The notes: generated by a model from the letters alone, not told the origin. 64,000 nucleotides of DNA from Ptychodera flava (GCF_041260155.1 NC_091942.1:7192001-7256000), one strand, 5' to 3'; numbered from the stretch's first letter, positions 1 to 13,985 are shown. Made by a program: numbers and translations.

Positions 1-224
1 GTGGCAGACAAGCCACGAGATTAACACTGACAAGAGGACCTGGCAACGGATAATTGAAACAACACATGCATACGAGAGAAGAAATTTCGTTTTTCCAACT
101 GGTTGAAACAGTATTGCAATTTTTCATTGTATTCTCTACGTAACAGTGTTAGTTAATAAATCGTCTGTGCTGTGCTGTTTGTGTTTGCCATATCGAGAGT
201 TTCAGTTCGTAACATATGACCATG

Positions 225-3200
225 GGCTAGAGGGGGTCTACGTGCACCCCCCCACAGGATAACAAACCTGTATTTTTCAGAACCCTTGGGATCCCTAGAA
301 TACGAAATGGAATTTTAACAGGAAAAATATAGGGACGCAATAGCTGTTATGGTCATGTTTTGAAGGGTACCGCAAAATCACGATTTTCCAAGCCAAATGC
401 ATTTTCGTCAAATCTGTCTTCTTGTAAGTCATGTGCTGAGCTCATTTTTTAACATAACCTCACTTGTTTGGTATCATTAGAAAGGGAATTTATTCCTCTT
501 TAAGATGACATATTGCATTATGCAATATCTTCTACAGTTTTTGTCAAATATAACCAAAACTTACCCCTAACCCCAAAATTTAACATTGCAAATTACAGTA
601 ACACTCAAATTCTACCAATTTTTTAGCTGGGCATAATAAAATATGCATTGTTTTTTTTGAAATCTGTTTTATTTGATACAGGGACATGTCAGAAATATGA
701 AATAGACTTTTAACAGAAAAAATATTGGGAATCTACAGCTGTAACAGTCATATTTTGAAGGGTACCGCAAAATAACAGTGTTGCAGATTTGCATGCATTT
801 TTGTTAAAACTGTCTTCTTATAAGTTATCAGCTGAGCTTGTTTTTGAATATAACCTGGCTTGTTAGGTATCATTAGAAAGATAATTTACTAATCTTTAGA
901 ATGACATATTGTAACATGCAATATCGTGTGTAGTTTTCATGATAGTAACCAAAACTTACCCCATACCCCAAAGTTTACATTGAAAATTTCAGTCATAGCT
1001 AAAACCAAATTCTACCATTTTTTTAGCTTGACACAAAAATATGGCCGTTTTTGCTATGAAATCTATTTTATTTGGTACAGAGATATATCAGAAACATGAA
1101 ATAGACTTTTAACAGAAAAAATATTGGGAATCTACAGCTGTAACAGTCATATTTTGAAGGGTACCGCAAAATCATAGTGTAGCAGATTTGCATGCATTTT
1201 TGTTTAATTTGTCTTTCTATAAGTTATCTGCTGAGCTTGTTTTTGAATATAACCGGCTTGTTAGGTATCATTAGAAAGATAATTACTAATCTTTAGAATG
1301 ACATATTGTAACATGCAATATCGTGTGTAGTTTTCATGATATGTAACCAAACTTACCCCATACCCCAAAGTTTACATTGAAAATTTCAGTCATAGCTAAA
1401 ACCAAATTCTACCATTTTTTTAGCTTGACACAAAAAATATGGCCGTTTTTGCTATGAAATCTATTTTATTTGGTACAGAGATATATCAGAAACATGAAAT
1501 AGACTTTTAACAGAAAAAATATTGGGAATCTACAGCTGTAACAGTCATATTTTGAAGGGTACCGCAAAATCATAGTGTAGCAGATTTGCATGCATTTTTG
1601 TTAAATTTGTCTTTCTATAAGTTATCTGCTGAGCTTGTTTTTGAATATAACCTGGCTTGTTAGGTATCATTAGAAAGATAATTTACTAATCTTTAGAATG
1701 ACATATTGTAACATGCAATATCGTGTGTAGTTTTCATGATATATAACCAAAACTTACCCCATACCCCAAAGTTTACATTGAAAATTTCAGTCATAGCTAA
1801 AACCAAATTCTACCATTTTTTTAGCTTGACACAGAAAATCTGGCCGTTTTTGCTATGAAATCTATTTTATTTGGTACAGGGACATGTCATAAATATGAAA
1901 TAGACTTTTAACAGAAAAAATATTGGGAATCTACAGCTGTAACAGTCATATTTTGAAGGGTACCGCAAAGTAACAGTGTTGCAGATTTGCATGCATTTTT
2001 GTTTAATTTGTCTTCCTATAAGTTATCTGCTGAGCTTGTTTTTGAATATAACCTGGCTTGTTAGGTATCATTAGAAAGATAATTTACTAATCTTTAGAAT
2101 GACATACTGTAACATGCAATATCTTGTGTAGTTTTCATGATATGTAACCAAAACTTACCCCATACCCCAAAGTTTACATTGAAAATTTCAGTCATAGCTA
2201 AAACCAAATTCTACCATTTTTTTAGCTTGACACAGAAAATCTGGCCGTTTTTGCTATGAAATCTATTTTATTTGGTACAGGAACATGTCATAAATATGAA
2301 ATAGACTTTTAACAGAAACAATATTGGGAATCTACAGCTGTAACAGTCATATTTTGAAGGGTACCGCAAAGTAACAGTGTTGCAGATTTGCATGCATTTT
2401 TGTTTAATTTGTCTTCCTATAAGTTATCTGCTGAGCTTGTTTTTGAATATAACCTGGCTTGTTAGATATCATTAGTAAGATTATTTACTAGGCTTTAAAA
2501 TGACATATTGTAACATGCAATATCTTGTACAGATTTTATGAAATATGACCAAAACTTACCCCATACCCCAAAATTTACATCGAAAACTACTGTCATAGCT
2601 ACTGTCAAATTCAAGCAATTTTTTACGCAGACATAAAAAATTAGACAATTTTTTGTATGAAATCTGTTTTATTTTGTATTTTGCCATATCAGAAATATGA
2701 AATGAACTTTTAACAGAAAAAATATTAGGATTCTATAGCTGTAACAGCTGTATTTTTAAGGGTACAGCAAAATCTCAGTATTCTGATTCGTATGCGTTTT
2801 TGTTAAATCTGTCATCTTATAAGTCGTCTACTGAGCTTGTTATTGATTATAACTGGGTTTGTTTAGTATCATTGATAAAGGTAATTGAATAGTCTTTACA
2901 ATGACATATTGTAACAGGCAATATCTTGTATATTTTTCATGGAATATGACCAAAACGTACCCCATACCCTAAGGTTTATATTGAAAGTACTGTCATAGAT
3001 AACGTGATCAAATTCCGTGAATTTTTAGCTAGACATGATAAAAATAGCTCTGTTTCGGTATTAAATCTGTTGTATATGGTACTAGGTCATGTCAGAAATG
3101 TGAAATAGACTTTTAACAGAAAAAATATTTGGACTGTATGGTTGTAACAGCCATATTTTGAAGGAAATGCAAAATCGCAGTACCGCAAACTGGCACCTTT

Positions 3201-5761
3201 TTTGTTAAATTCTTCTTCTTGTTAGTCATCTGCTGAACTTATTTTGTGACACAACCTGGCTTGTGAGGTATCATTAGTAGGGCAATTTATTCTTCTTTAA
3301 GATGACATATTGTAATATACAATGTCATTCATAGTTTTCCTGGAATATGGTCAAACTTTACCCCATACCCAAAAAGTTCAAATCGCAAATTACGGCTTAT
3401 CTTAAATTCTACCATTTTTGCTGCACATAATACAAAAGGCAATTCTTGTTTAAAATCTGATTTATTTGTTAGAAAAGTATGTCACAAGTATAAAATTAAC
3501 TTATAACGGGAAGATGATACAATTTAGTAGCCATTTGGATCATTTTTGGAGGGGGAACCCATATATTGCAAATGTATGTGTTTCGGCAAATTTGCCCTGA
3601 TACCTGGGTACCCTTTCAAATATGATCCAAAAGGCTACAAAATCATATTATGTTCCTGTTAAAAGTTAGTTTCATATTTGTGACATACTTTTTTAACAAA
3701 ATCACAGATTTCATAGATTGCATACAAGCATTGCCTTTGGTATATAAAGTTAATAAATTGTAAAAAAAGGTAGAGTTTCAGATTTGCAGTAATTTGCTGT
3801 GTAAACCTTGGGGTATGGGGTAAGTTTTGGTCCTATTTCATTAAACCTAAACAAGACATTGCATATTACGATTCATTTTAAAGACTAGTAAATTACCTTT
3901 CTATTGATACCTAACAAGCCAGGTTATGTCAAAAATCAAGCTCAGCAGATGACTTATAAGAAGACACATTTAACAAAAAAGCAAGCGAGTTGGCAATACT
4001 GTGATTTTGCGAGACCCTTCAAAATATGACTGTTACAGCTGTAGAGTCCCAATATATTTTCTGTTAAAAGTTTATTTCATATTTCTGACATTCCTCAGTA
4101 CCAAATAAAAAGATTTCATATAAAGCATTGCCTTATTTGTTATGTCAAGCTAAAAAAATGGTAGAATTTGGTTTTAGCTATGACTGCATTTTTCAATGTA
4201 AACTTTGGGGTATGGGGTAAGTTTTGGTTATATATCATGAAAACTACACACGATATTGCATGTTACAATATATCATTCTAAAGATTAGTAAATTATCTTT
4301 CTAATGATACCTAACAAGCCAGGTTATATCCAAAAACAAGCTCAGCAGATAACTTATAAGAAGACAGTTTTAACAAAAATGCATGCAAATCTGCTACACT
4401 ATGATTTTGCGGTACCCTTCAAAATATGACTGTTACAGCTGTAGATTCCCAATATTTTTTCTGTTAAAAGTCTATTTCATGTTTCTGATATATCTCTGTA
4501 CCAAATAAAACAGATTTAATAGCAAAAACGGCCATTTTTTTGTGTCAAGCTAAAAAAATGGTAGAATTTGGTTTTAGCTATTACTGAAATTTTCAATGTA
4601 AACTTTGGGGTATGGGGTAAGTTTTGGTTACATATCATGAAAACTACACACGATATTGCATGTTACAATATGTCATTCTAAAGATTAGTAAATTATCTTT
4701 CTAATGATACCTAACAAGCCAGGTTATATTCAAAAACTAGCTCAGCAGATAACTTATAGGAAGACAAATTAACAAAAATGCATGCAAATCTGCAACACTG
4801 TTACTTTGCGGTACCCTTCAAAATATGACTGTTACAGCTGTAGATTCCCAATATTTTTTCTGTTAAAAGTCTATTTCATATTTCTGACATGTCTCTGTAC
4901 CAAATAAAATAGATTTCATAGCAAAAACGGCCAGATTTTTTGTGTCAAGCTTAAAAAAATGGTAGAATTTGGTTTTAGCTATGACTGAAATTTTCAATGT
5001 AAACTTTGGGGTATGGGGTAAGTTTTGGTTACATATCATGAAAACTACACACGATATTGCATGTTACAATATGTCATTTCAAAGATTAGTAAATTATCTT
5101 TCTAATGATACCTAACAAGTCAGGTTATATTCAAAAACAAGCTCAGCAGATAACTTATAAGAAGACAGTTTTAACAAAAATGCATGCAAATCTGCAACAC
5201 TGTTATTTTGCGGTACCCTTCAAAATATGACTGTTACAGCTGTAGATTCCCAATATTTTTTCTGTTAAAAGTCTATTTCATATTTCTGACATGTCCCTGT
5301 ATCAAATAAAACAGATTTCAGACAAAGCAATGCATTTTTATTATGCCCAGCTAAAAAATTGGTAGAATTGAGTTTTACTGTAATTTGCAATGTTAAATTT
5401 TGGGGTTAGGGGTAAGTTTTGGTTATATTTGACAAAAACTGTAGAAGATATTGCATAATGCAATATGTCATCTTAAAGAAGAATAAATTCCCTTTCTAAT
5501 GATACCAAACAAGTGAGGTTATGTTAAAAAATGAGCTCAGCACATGACTTACAAGAAGACAGATTTGACGAAAATGCATTTGGCTTGGAAAATCGTGATT
5601 TTGCGGTACCCTTCAAAACATGACCATAACAGCTATTGCGTCCCTATATTTTTCCTGTTAAAATTCCATTTCGTATTCTAGGGATCCCAAGGGTTCTGAA
5701 AAATACAGGTTTGTTATCCTGTGGGGGGGGTGCACGTAGACCCCCTCTAGCCCACGGACTA
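225..5761. mobile_element. 5.5-kb foldback element built of ~400-bp tandem units
   Basis: A giant inverted repeat. The left arm reads out from GGCTAGAGGGGGTCTACGTG at 225, and its reverse complement ends near 5755. The outermost ~150 bp of the two arms differ only by one C in a C-run, and the next several hundred bases differ at few positions. Each arm is an array of ~400-bp units: GGGTACCGCAAA recurs near 365, 765, 1160, 1560, 1960 and 2355, then in decayed form to about 3540. Its complement recurs near 5604, 5210, 4811, 4410 and 4009. The centre is near 3580. An 11-bp direct repeat ATATGACCATG flanks it at 214-224 and 5762-5772 and is a candidate target-site duplication. There is no transposase or long ORF. 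The architecture matches Foldback/Galileo-type elements. It sits in intron 5 of SLC23 gene A and has no counterpart in intron 5 of genes B or C. Confidence 0.8.
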
Positions 5762-6522
5762 ATATGACCATGATCTTGCTTATGGCTTGGTACTTCTTCT
5801 TCTTTTAATATATATTAGTTTTCTAGAAATAATATATGCCTTCTTTGTTAATGGTGTTGAAAAAATGAAACAACTTAATTTTAACTTACAGGAAAAAGTC
5901 CGAAGATCTTGGCGCCGTCTACGAAACATTTCCTTAGGGTTTTGCACGTGCACCTTGGGTAAGGTACTTTGACTTTGCACAAGTACTGGGAGAAAATTGT
6001 TGTGAGAGCCATAGAGCTGTGATTGATGTTAAAAAGGCACGTTACTGATGCAGATCTCAAGGAAAGTTGCGCACTGTCATTTACTTTAAACTACATAATT
6101 AAACTATGATTTAGTCTTTCTTCCTAATGCAACCAAGATCAAGACAGCTTCGTAGTTGTGGATAGAAGCTGGAACCCAATCAGCTCAGCAAAACAATATT
6201 TATTGTAAAATATTCACTGAAAGCGCTTCATTACATCAGCACAGCGATACGAGGTGAATTATGATTTGCTATAATATCTGCCATGAAACCACGTTAGGAA
6301 AGGCCTTTTTTCAAGTCAGGTACAATAGGCACTCAACGTATGCGGTGGCAAAATATTTGTTATGCCGTCCAGTAAAGTTTGAACGTGCGTCATCAAAAAG
6401 TTGCATCGGCAAACTGTTATCGCCGAGACTGTGACTGTACAGTAAATAAATATGAAAACATGTTTCAATTAGTTTTGATGCTAACATATAAAGGACAAGC
6501 GAAGGAAGGAATGTATACTCAC

Positions 6523-7572
6523 AGAAAAGCTATTCCCCAGTGGCTCTTTATATTAGTCAGACTGACAGGATAGATAGACAGACCAATTAAAGTGATAGTT
6601 GGAGCCACTGTCAGTGGTCCGACGTAGCGAATGAAGAAGCCCATCACACCGGATAATCCCAGTAGCATTTGGAAACATGCTGCAACCAGTGTTGCCCCTT
6701 GAATCTAGTTAAGAGTTATTACGTCAAACAACATCACTTAAACGACTGAAAAACATTATACAAGATTAAAAATGTGGTGAAGATTTACCAATACGTATCA
6801 GGCATATTATTTTCTAATCCATATTTGATTACATTCTCGCCATGCTAATTTTTGAGTTTCATAACACAAAATGCAGCTGCATTTCTTTACTAAATAGAGC
6901 ACTTACACAAATTGTTGTATTGTTTACATTAGCGCCTTTGGAAAGGAAGCTTTTGGCTAAAAGTCACATGTAGATTGACAAACTTTAAGATCTTATCTTA
7001 CCTCCCTGATTCTGTCACTATAAGTTATCCTATATTCTAAAGTAGAATTCACTGTGTTGTTAAAGACAAGTTCTGAAAAAAAGTACATGGACATAAATAA
7101 GCTTCCTAGAATCCAGAAAAGTTTGAAAATGCTACATGCACCATGCAGATATTGGCACATGCTGAAGTTTTTGTTTGACTCAACTATGATTGTAGCAAAC
7201 GTGATGATGACGACGACTCAGAGATATGAGACCAGATGTCTCCCAAAGTCAGATAATCTAAAATAGTAAAACACAGATATTAATGTTGACGGATGGCTGC
7301 ATGTCTTTCTGGTTGTGTCCATGTTCGTTTATGTTTCTTTTTATATGTGTTCTGCCTGTCTGCTTATCTGTCGCTATGTGCATCCCTGTCTGCGTATGTG
7401 TCAGTCACAGTCGCTGTCTTTGCCAATGTCAGTCCATCACCACCATCACCGCCAATGTCAGTCCTTCTGTCTTTTGGAGGCGGATTTTGATTAGCGGTTT
7501 TGACTGTGATGCCTTCGCTAGGTGATCGGGTGCCGTGCGTTGTGAGTACGATCGATAATTTGCTGAATTTTC

Positions 7573-7610
<38 letters not shown>

Positions 7611-8229
7611 GGTCCACCAATCCGTCCGTACGTCCGACAGTCCGGGTGGCAGGAACAGAATCCGCAGAATAGTCTGGGTAACCCAGACTACCTATTAGCC
7701 AGTCAGTCAGTTGGTCAATCAATCTATCAACCAACAAAGCAACCACCTGAACAACAAACCAACCAACTAACCGACCAAAGTACCTGTTTCAGGATCTGGG
7801 CACTTCCATGGTTGCGTAGACATGATGACACTTGCTGGTACATATAAAGGAATTGCGATTCCTTGAATGATGGGTAACCTGGACAAAAATACAACATTTG
7901 TATGGGGCAAATCTATCAATTTCATGATAACATTTTTGTGTGCGCATTGAGGAAACGTCCGCTTTGAACTCTGTGCATCATCTAAATTGACTATGTAAGA
8001 GAGGCATATAATAGAACCATTATAGCAAACAAGGGAGTATGTATCCTCGAGGCAGGAGACCATTTGCTCTCCTTACGTCGGGCAAATGGTCACCCACCGT
8101 CAGACGCATAGTCCCATGTTTGGGCTATAATATCTGATATCACTTTTTCGAAACAATGAAATAAGTTTACACACTTGCTTAACCACAGTCCCTCGGACCG
8201 TGGCTTAACATAATTTTGCAGCAGAAAAT

Positions 8230-8278
<49 letters not shown>

Positions 8279-8358
8279 GCAACAGCAGCAGCAGCAGCAC
8301 CACCACCACCATAACAACAGCCATCACCACCATCACCACCACCACCACCACCACTACC

Positions 8359-8430
<72 letters not shown>

Positions 8431-8470
8431 TTTCAGCATCATAATTATCATCATTATCATTTTCATCATT

Positions 8471-8501
<31 letters not shown>

Positions 8502-9321
8502 ACATCAGCATCATCATCGTCATCATCATCATGTATTGGTCCAAGATGACTGGTCAAATCCCGGACATTGAAATATTCCATAGGCATTCGGATATTAAGT
8601 TGTATTACTTAGACTAATCGCTGTCTTTTTTTCGAAAACGGCTGGCTTTATCGCAGTCACGTTTCCCACAATTTTGTAACATAAACCTTTTAATTGAAGA
8701 GGAGGGCGATGAAATAGTGACCTCATTGTCAGGGGCAATCACTTACACTGACTCCCAAGGCATTGTTGTTATAAGATGACAAACCTTGTGCCAAATGTGC
8801 TCTCCAAGAAAGTTCCCACAGATTCGATCAGGACTATAGAACTGAAAAGTTGGGCAATTACAGTACTCCTCTCGTCGTCCGGCACACAGTACATGTTGGC
8901 CATGATGAAAGGAAACACTAACGCACTGCTGAACATGGTGAGATGTTGCTGAAAACGGTAAAGAAAACAGGATCAAGAAACAGCACCGTACATCAAAACA
9001 ACACTACAAAGTTTACATGAGTGCAAGGTACGCCATCATAGTGAGTAGTGAATAGCGAGTAGGCCTACGTGGAAGACGAACGTTCATGATTTCTATGCCG
9101 AACAGTAAAAAACTTTATTCTGACACATATTAGTCAGCGTTCCTTACCTGAAGTCCGAATAATAAGCACGCATACCATGGTGGTATATCATCTATGCTGT
9201 ATTTCAATTTAGATCCACCGTGCTGGTCGCTGTCATGTTGCCCAGGACTATCATCTTCGACGATCTCAGTTTGAATGCTGTTAATTTCCAACTGTACGCT
9301 CTGAACTTTGTCAGTGTCCAT
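6523..9321 (-). CDS. SLC23A1-like: SLC23-family nucleobase/ascorbate transporter, copy A (exons 1-5, 3' part off window)
   Basis: Partial gene for a SLC23 (NAT family) plasma-membrane permease. Coding exons on the minus strand are 9148-9321 (58 codons from ATG), 8785-8948, 7784-7878, 7002-7072 and 6523-6704. All have AG/GT borders and the same lengths and phases as gene B except exon 1 (174 versus 219 nt). Exon 1 ends in the family block [15 protein letters not shown] before the first helix. Exon 2 encodes helices with TFGTR, joining LPIIQG in exon 3. Exon 4 carries two N-glycosylation sequons (NNT, NST) in the loop that is also glycosylated in human SVCT1. Exon 5 reads IQGATLVAAC to HWGIAFL. 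The QH motif of the first helix reads QQ here (CAA instead of CAT in gene B). Coding divergence from B is clear, while B and C are close. Intron 5 exceeds 6.5 kb and holds the large foldback. Substrate (ascorbate, urate or nucleobase) cannot be settled from sequence. Confidence 0.9.
7478..7560 (+). repeat. degraded tRNA-derived SINE-like sequence
   Basis: Aligns by eye with the better copy at 41670-41765: both share a GCGGTTTTG block, then TTGTGAGT before the B-box position. The pol III boxes are decayed here (GAGTACGATCG at the B box). It lies in intron 3 of SLC23 gene A, just upstream of a (TGTC)n run. Confidence 0.4.
7574..7612. repeat. (TGTC)n microsatellite
   Basis: About nine TGTC units in intron 3 of gene A. 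ORFs in this region are low-complexity artefacts. Confidence 0.9.
8228..8535. repeat. compound trinucleotide microsatellite (CAA/CAG/CAC/CTA/CAT)
   Basis: About 300 bp of successive trinucleotide arrays: CAA, then CAG, CAC, CTA and finally CAT/TCA. It lies in intron 2 of gene A. It produces long poly-Ser, poly-Cys and poly-Met reading frames that should not be taken as genes. Confidence 0.95.
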
Positions 9322-11239
9322 GTCTATGCACAGGATCTAGTATCTGGGCGATAAATTTTAACATCAATTATCTACACACGGTCGCTCGTTTGTTGATTGT
9401 GATCCCTGAGAAAATATGAAATGAATACATGTTCAAATTTCATGTTCTCTATGTGTAATAAAGTTGCTTGTTCTGAAGGTTTATGAAATGGCTTCGTATT
9501 CGACATTAATACACGCACCAGGTTTAAAATCTTTGTTTCATACGATATTTTTCATCGACAGCTTATTTCAGTTGGGACAAGAATTATTAATTCTTTCAAA
9601 AGAAACGTGTCTCGTTAAGACACGCAAATAAGACGAAAGCTGGGAAATTGGATTTCTGGAAACAGGACGAAAGGGGGTTTCGCCTTCGTCCATTCAGTGA
9701 AATGTCGCTTTTTTTGGCCATTGTAGTTACATGGCCAGGTCAAAGTTCAAGGCGAAACAGTGAGTACTGCGAGTAAAGTCATTGTGATTTTATGGTTGAG
9801 TCTCATGGGTTCATATATTGAATACTTTGTACTATAAACACGATTGGAACTACTTTAGGATAATTGGATGGTAAAGTAATGTGGGTTAAATCTGCAAAAG
9901 GAAGCTTATCCCCTTTTCTTGTAAGTTATACACTTGCTTTTATGAGTAATTTCTTATATTACAACATTCAGCTATTGGGCACCTAACGCTTTTGAGAAAT
10001 TTGAATAATATGAAGATCCAATCATGCCGAATAAGTTCCAATCGTGTTTATAATCTTTAGTCATGTGAACTTCATAATATTGGCTCGTGGCGTTAAACCT
10101 ATTTCAGATAGTGCAGTTGCTGTGTTTGTTTTTTTGCAGATGATGTTAATACTTTTCTCCGATACCGTGGCAGCGCTAACTAAATGCATTGTGAAAATAG
10201 CATTTGGAAGTTAAATCGAACGGAGACGAACGTAATTGTCTTTAAGGCAGGTTGATATTCTTCTACAGTTAAAAAATGGTATTTTATGACGTAAGGATAA
10301 ATGTATCATATTACAAATATCTTGTTCTTATTATTTAATGCAGGCTTCGAAGTCTGTTGCCACTACATGTTTGGTATTGCAAACTACAAAGGTTTTTCTT
10401 GGCTGGCATGTTTACCTTTTATGTATTTGTAAGATATTTTACGCTTCAAGTCTTTTGTTTAAACGTATGTTGTAGCAGTGTTGGGTTTCCATTGATATGA
10501 AAAAGGGAAAGAGTCAATACTTTTTGTGTGTTTCTACTAATGCGCTAAAGGTTGCTGCCCTGAGAGAATGTACTGGGTATCTGATATGCCCTTTTACAGC
10601 TAAAAGATTTATTAAATATCGGACCTGGCTCTTGAAAATTCCTTAAAATATATGCTCACAAAAATGTTACGATATGTTATACGATACCGAAAAGTCAAAT
10701 GTAAAATCTTAACTTACATGGTAAATAATGTTAAGAACCCATTTTATTTTATAAACTTGCTTGAAGTATCGGAACGACAACACATGGAAAATGATTAAGT
10801 TTAAGGAATATTTTTATTCAATGTTTTAAATCTTGAGTACAGTGAATGGCGCAGCGAGGTTGTACGATTGATAAGGCTGCATGCTTCAAGGAATTAGAGA
10901 TCTCTCTAGAACAAGAAAAATAGTTTTTTCTGTTAAAACCGTCCCACTTCTACAAATGCCTATTCTTTCATGCTGTTCCTCATACGTCTTATACATTGCA
11001 ATAGTTTGGCAACAAGGTATTGAACGGAATCAGAGAATTTGTTTATTGTGTGATAAAAGTATCAGTATTAATCAGTCATTAACAGTGTACACATTTCATG
11101 CCATAACTGAGAAACGAGCTCGAGGATATGTAACTCAAGGTTTAACCTTGTCCTTGAATTATAAACATTATACACCAACAATGTTTCCTGTCAATTATCT
11201 ATTTGAAATTTTACACATATAGTATTATATACTGTTGCC
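9322..11239. other. upstream/intergenic DNA of gene A, no recognised gene
   Basis: Starts at the ATG of gene A on the minus strand, so it should hold its 5' UTR and promoter. I see no convincing core promoter and no further coding exon. A 113-codon frame at 10881-11222 (+) contains ERNQRICLLC, vaguely like the Cys-rich tail of some reverse transcriptases. It has no other support. Confidence 0.5.
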
Positions 11240-11245
11240 TGAATA

Positions 11246-11334
11246 CATGGGTTTATGTGCCCGAGCGCAGGTGACAATTTGCCCGACGCCAGGAGGGCAA
11301 ATGGTCTCCTGCTGCGAGGGCACATAAATCCATG
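11246..11334. repeat. short hairpin repeat
   Basis: Arms CATGGGTTTATGTGCCC (11246-11262) and GGGCACATAAATCCATG (11318-11334) pair with one mismatch. The loop is GC-rich and contains GGGCAAATGGTCTCCTG. A related loop-like motif is at 8050-8095 in gene A intron 2, which suggests a dispersed hairpin family. Confidence 0.6.
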
Positions 11335-13256
11335 TCACGCAATGATGCTATATGACATTTAGTTACATGCAGTGCATTTTCAAACAATTTTACCATTATC
11401 GACCAGCATCAAACAGATTTTAACGAAAGTCAAAATAGCAGTGCGCGCATGGATATTTTACATCTATATATAGTGTCAATAGGCTAGCTGCAATCGACCT
11501 TTTGAATATTGACATGGCATGATGTATATTTTGTTCAAAAAGGCATTAGCTTGCATCTGGGTGCAGTAGTAGTAAGATCGTATATATTCAAAACAGAAGG
11601 TCTGTTGTTTTTACAATAGCCAAGTGGCGTGAGGATAATTGCAAAAAAGAACAAAAGTGTACAATATAAACGCAATTTTTAAGTAGACACTTTATAGCAC
11701 GCCTGACAAAATTAAAATCATCTGACTTTTATTTTTTTCATTGGCACATCACAATTACAACAATTGGGCCGATGACATTAAAACGATCCAATTGGACAAG
11801 TTTTCCAATTTCCATATATTTTGCATGCTAAAACAATCTGAACTTGCCAAGGCATACGACAACAAAAATAGGAAGTGAAAAGCGAAGGGGAAACGCTGCC
11901 ACAAATTACCTCGCATTGTTTGTATGTATACTTACGTTTAAAACATCAGTGTCCACTCTCAAAGGTTTTTTTAGTCTTCTCGGTATTAAAAGCGACGAAC
12001 ACAATCAAAACCGTGCACTTATTTCTGAAAAAAAAAACACAAAACGTAAACGATTAAAGGGAACGTGGTTAATCTATCTAGGAGCGTTTTCTAAGGGCAA
12101 GTGCCAATAGGCTAGCTGCAATCGAATTCTTGTTTGCAACGTTTTAATGAGCATCATTGAAACAATCATACCTTGTAGCCACAGCCCTTTTTTTAGAACG
12201 CTCAAAATCGACTAGTTTGCATCCACACAAATGGCGCCAGTAGCAAGCTGACACTTAGACGACATGTTCCAATGCCCACTTGCACTTTATTGACTCGAGT
12301 TAACAACGGAACATTGTTAACTGCTTGACATTACCTGACAGTAACTGGTCGGGTCTGGTCTTCAATCTTTGAGCTGCAAACGTATTCAGAGGCCGTATAC
12401 AGCCAAACAAAACCTTTAATGAAGACTATCTAATTTAATACTTGCCATAAGGCCACGACGATTCCTGAACGGTAAGGCTAGGGTCACGAAACCGTCCTTG
12501 TTAACACTCTGTTACCTTGTGAACACTGTTTACACAGGCAAAGTCATGTTTCTTTAAAAGAAACCGCCCCTTCCATTCAATGCAGGCATATTTTAGTCGT
12601 TGGAATAGCCCAACCTTGAAATATCTGACCTATTATATTGTCATTTTAATGAACTCTGAAGAAAGAATGTCAGTACTATCAGAAGGACAACTCCTTTATA
12701 CGAATGTATATATACAACAGAGACATCTGTTGGGTCATATGCTTGTGTCACAACTTCGATAGCATTTTAACATTGCTGCCAGAATTCTGTTGCCAAAGAG
12801 TTATGGCACACAACTCCAAAAATTGGGTTTGCCAAGATGCCAACAAACCTATGATATCCAAATAACACTATCTTCATGATGACATATATCTGGGTCATAT
12901 GCGTGCTTCTTGTAACATGACCCACTTTAATCTCCTTTTGTATTTGGTAGCAAGCGAATCGACCTACTGTACAAACTGCTTCATGTAAGACAAAATTGTT
13001 GATTTTGTAAGCGCACTGTCGACGCCGCAGCTGGTTTAATAAGTTGAAAAGCGATTTTTGCTCTGTACTTAACGAATTTTGTTATTCAATATTCAATAAA
13101 TCAGAGAAACTGCATAAAGGAGTAATTTGTTTAGACTATTCACAAAGGCAGGTCACATGTATAATTGAATATAAGCCCTTCAGTGTCAAGGTGAAAACAG
13201 GAACGTTAGCATTTTGCTTGTTAAAGATTATACACATTTAGGATTAGATTCACTGT

Positions 13257-13417
13257 TTGCTTATCTGTCTGTTTGTCTGTCTGTGTGTGCGTCTGTTTGT
13301 CTGTCGGCCCGTTGAGCCACCCATCCGTCAGAATCTATTTATCTATCTGTCTGTCTGTCTGTCTGTCTGTCCGTCCGTCCGCCCGTCCGTCCGTCCGTCC
13401 ATGCATCCTTACATCGC

Positions 13418-13477
<60 letters not shown>

Positions 13478-13500
13478 ACCTACCTACCTACCTACCTAGA
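13257..13500. repeat. compound CTGT / CCGT / CTAT / CTAC microsatellite
   Basis: Runs of CTGT, CCGT, CTAT and CTAC over ~240 bp, paralogous to 50970-51146. The motif order is conserved and the lengths differ. Confidence 0.95.
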
Positions 13501-13948
13501 GCTCGACCGATATAATTTCACTAGTGAATGTTAAGAGCGACCAACCCATAATTATCAATGCTACCGCTTTATAAGATACACAAAAAATCCATAAACACAC
13601 TTTGAATAGCGTATGAACGAAAGGTAAATAATATGTTGTGTAAGTCTGCTGTAAACAGCGGAATGTCCTGAAATCGTACGTATGTCTACAATCTACATTT
13701 CTTCAGCTTGATAGTTCGAAAATTTCAATCATAATGTGAAGGGGTATATTTGACAGCCGCTGTGAAAAAAAGATGTGTTTTGTAAACATTGGTGATATTT
13801 ACAAGAACATATCTCCCGGATTGTATGGACTTCGCTTATGCTTCCTTAAGAACAGAAGTTGCGCGATATAACACACTTGCGCAATCCAACATAAAACAGG
13901 ACTACTTTGGCATACTTTTCCCGAAGCCTCAGTCTAATATTCATCCAT

Positions 13949-13950
13949 TC

Positions 13951-13985
<35 letters not shown>

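Noticed and set aside
225..5761. CRISPR-like array because of regular repeats
   Set aside because: Units are ~400 bp, have no spacers, run inverted from a centre and lie in an animal intron.
8090..8544. Long ORFs of poly-Cys/Ser/Met
   Set aside because: Translations of trinucleotide microsatellites inside an intron.
10881..11222. 113-codon ORF with a Cys pair (RICLLC)
   Set aside because: A single weak motif, no second domain, AT-rich context and no paralogous support.
11844..12110. Short ORF with a similar partner at 46919-47110
   Set aside because: Similarity follows the segmental duplication at DNA level; the second copy is shifted and truncated, and no domain is visible.
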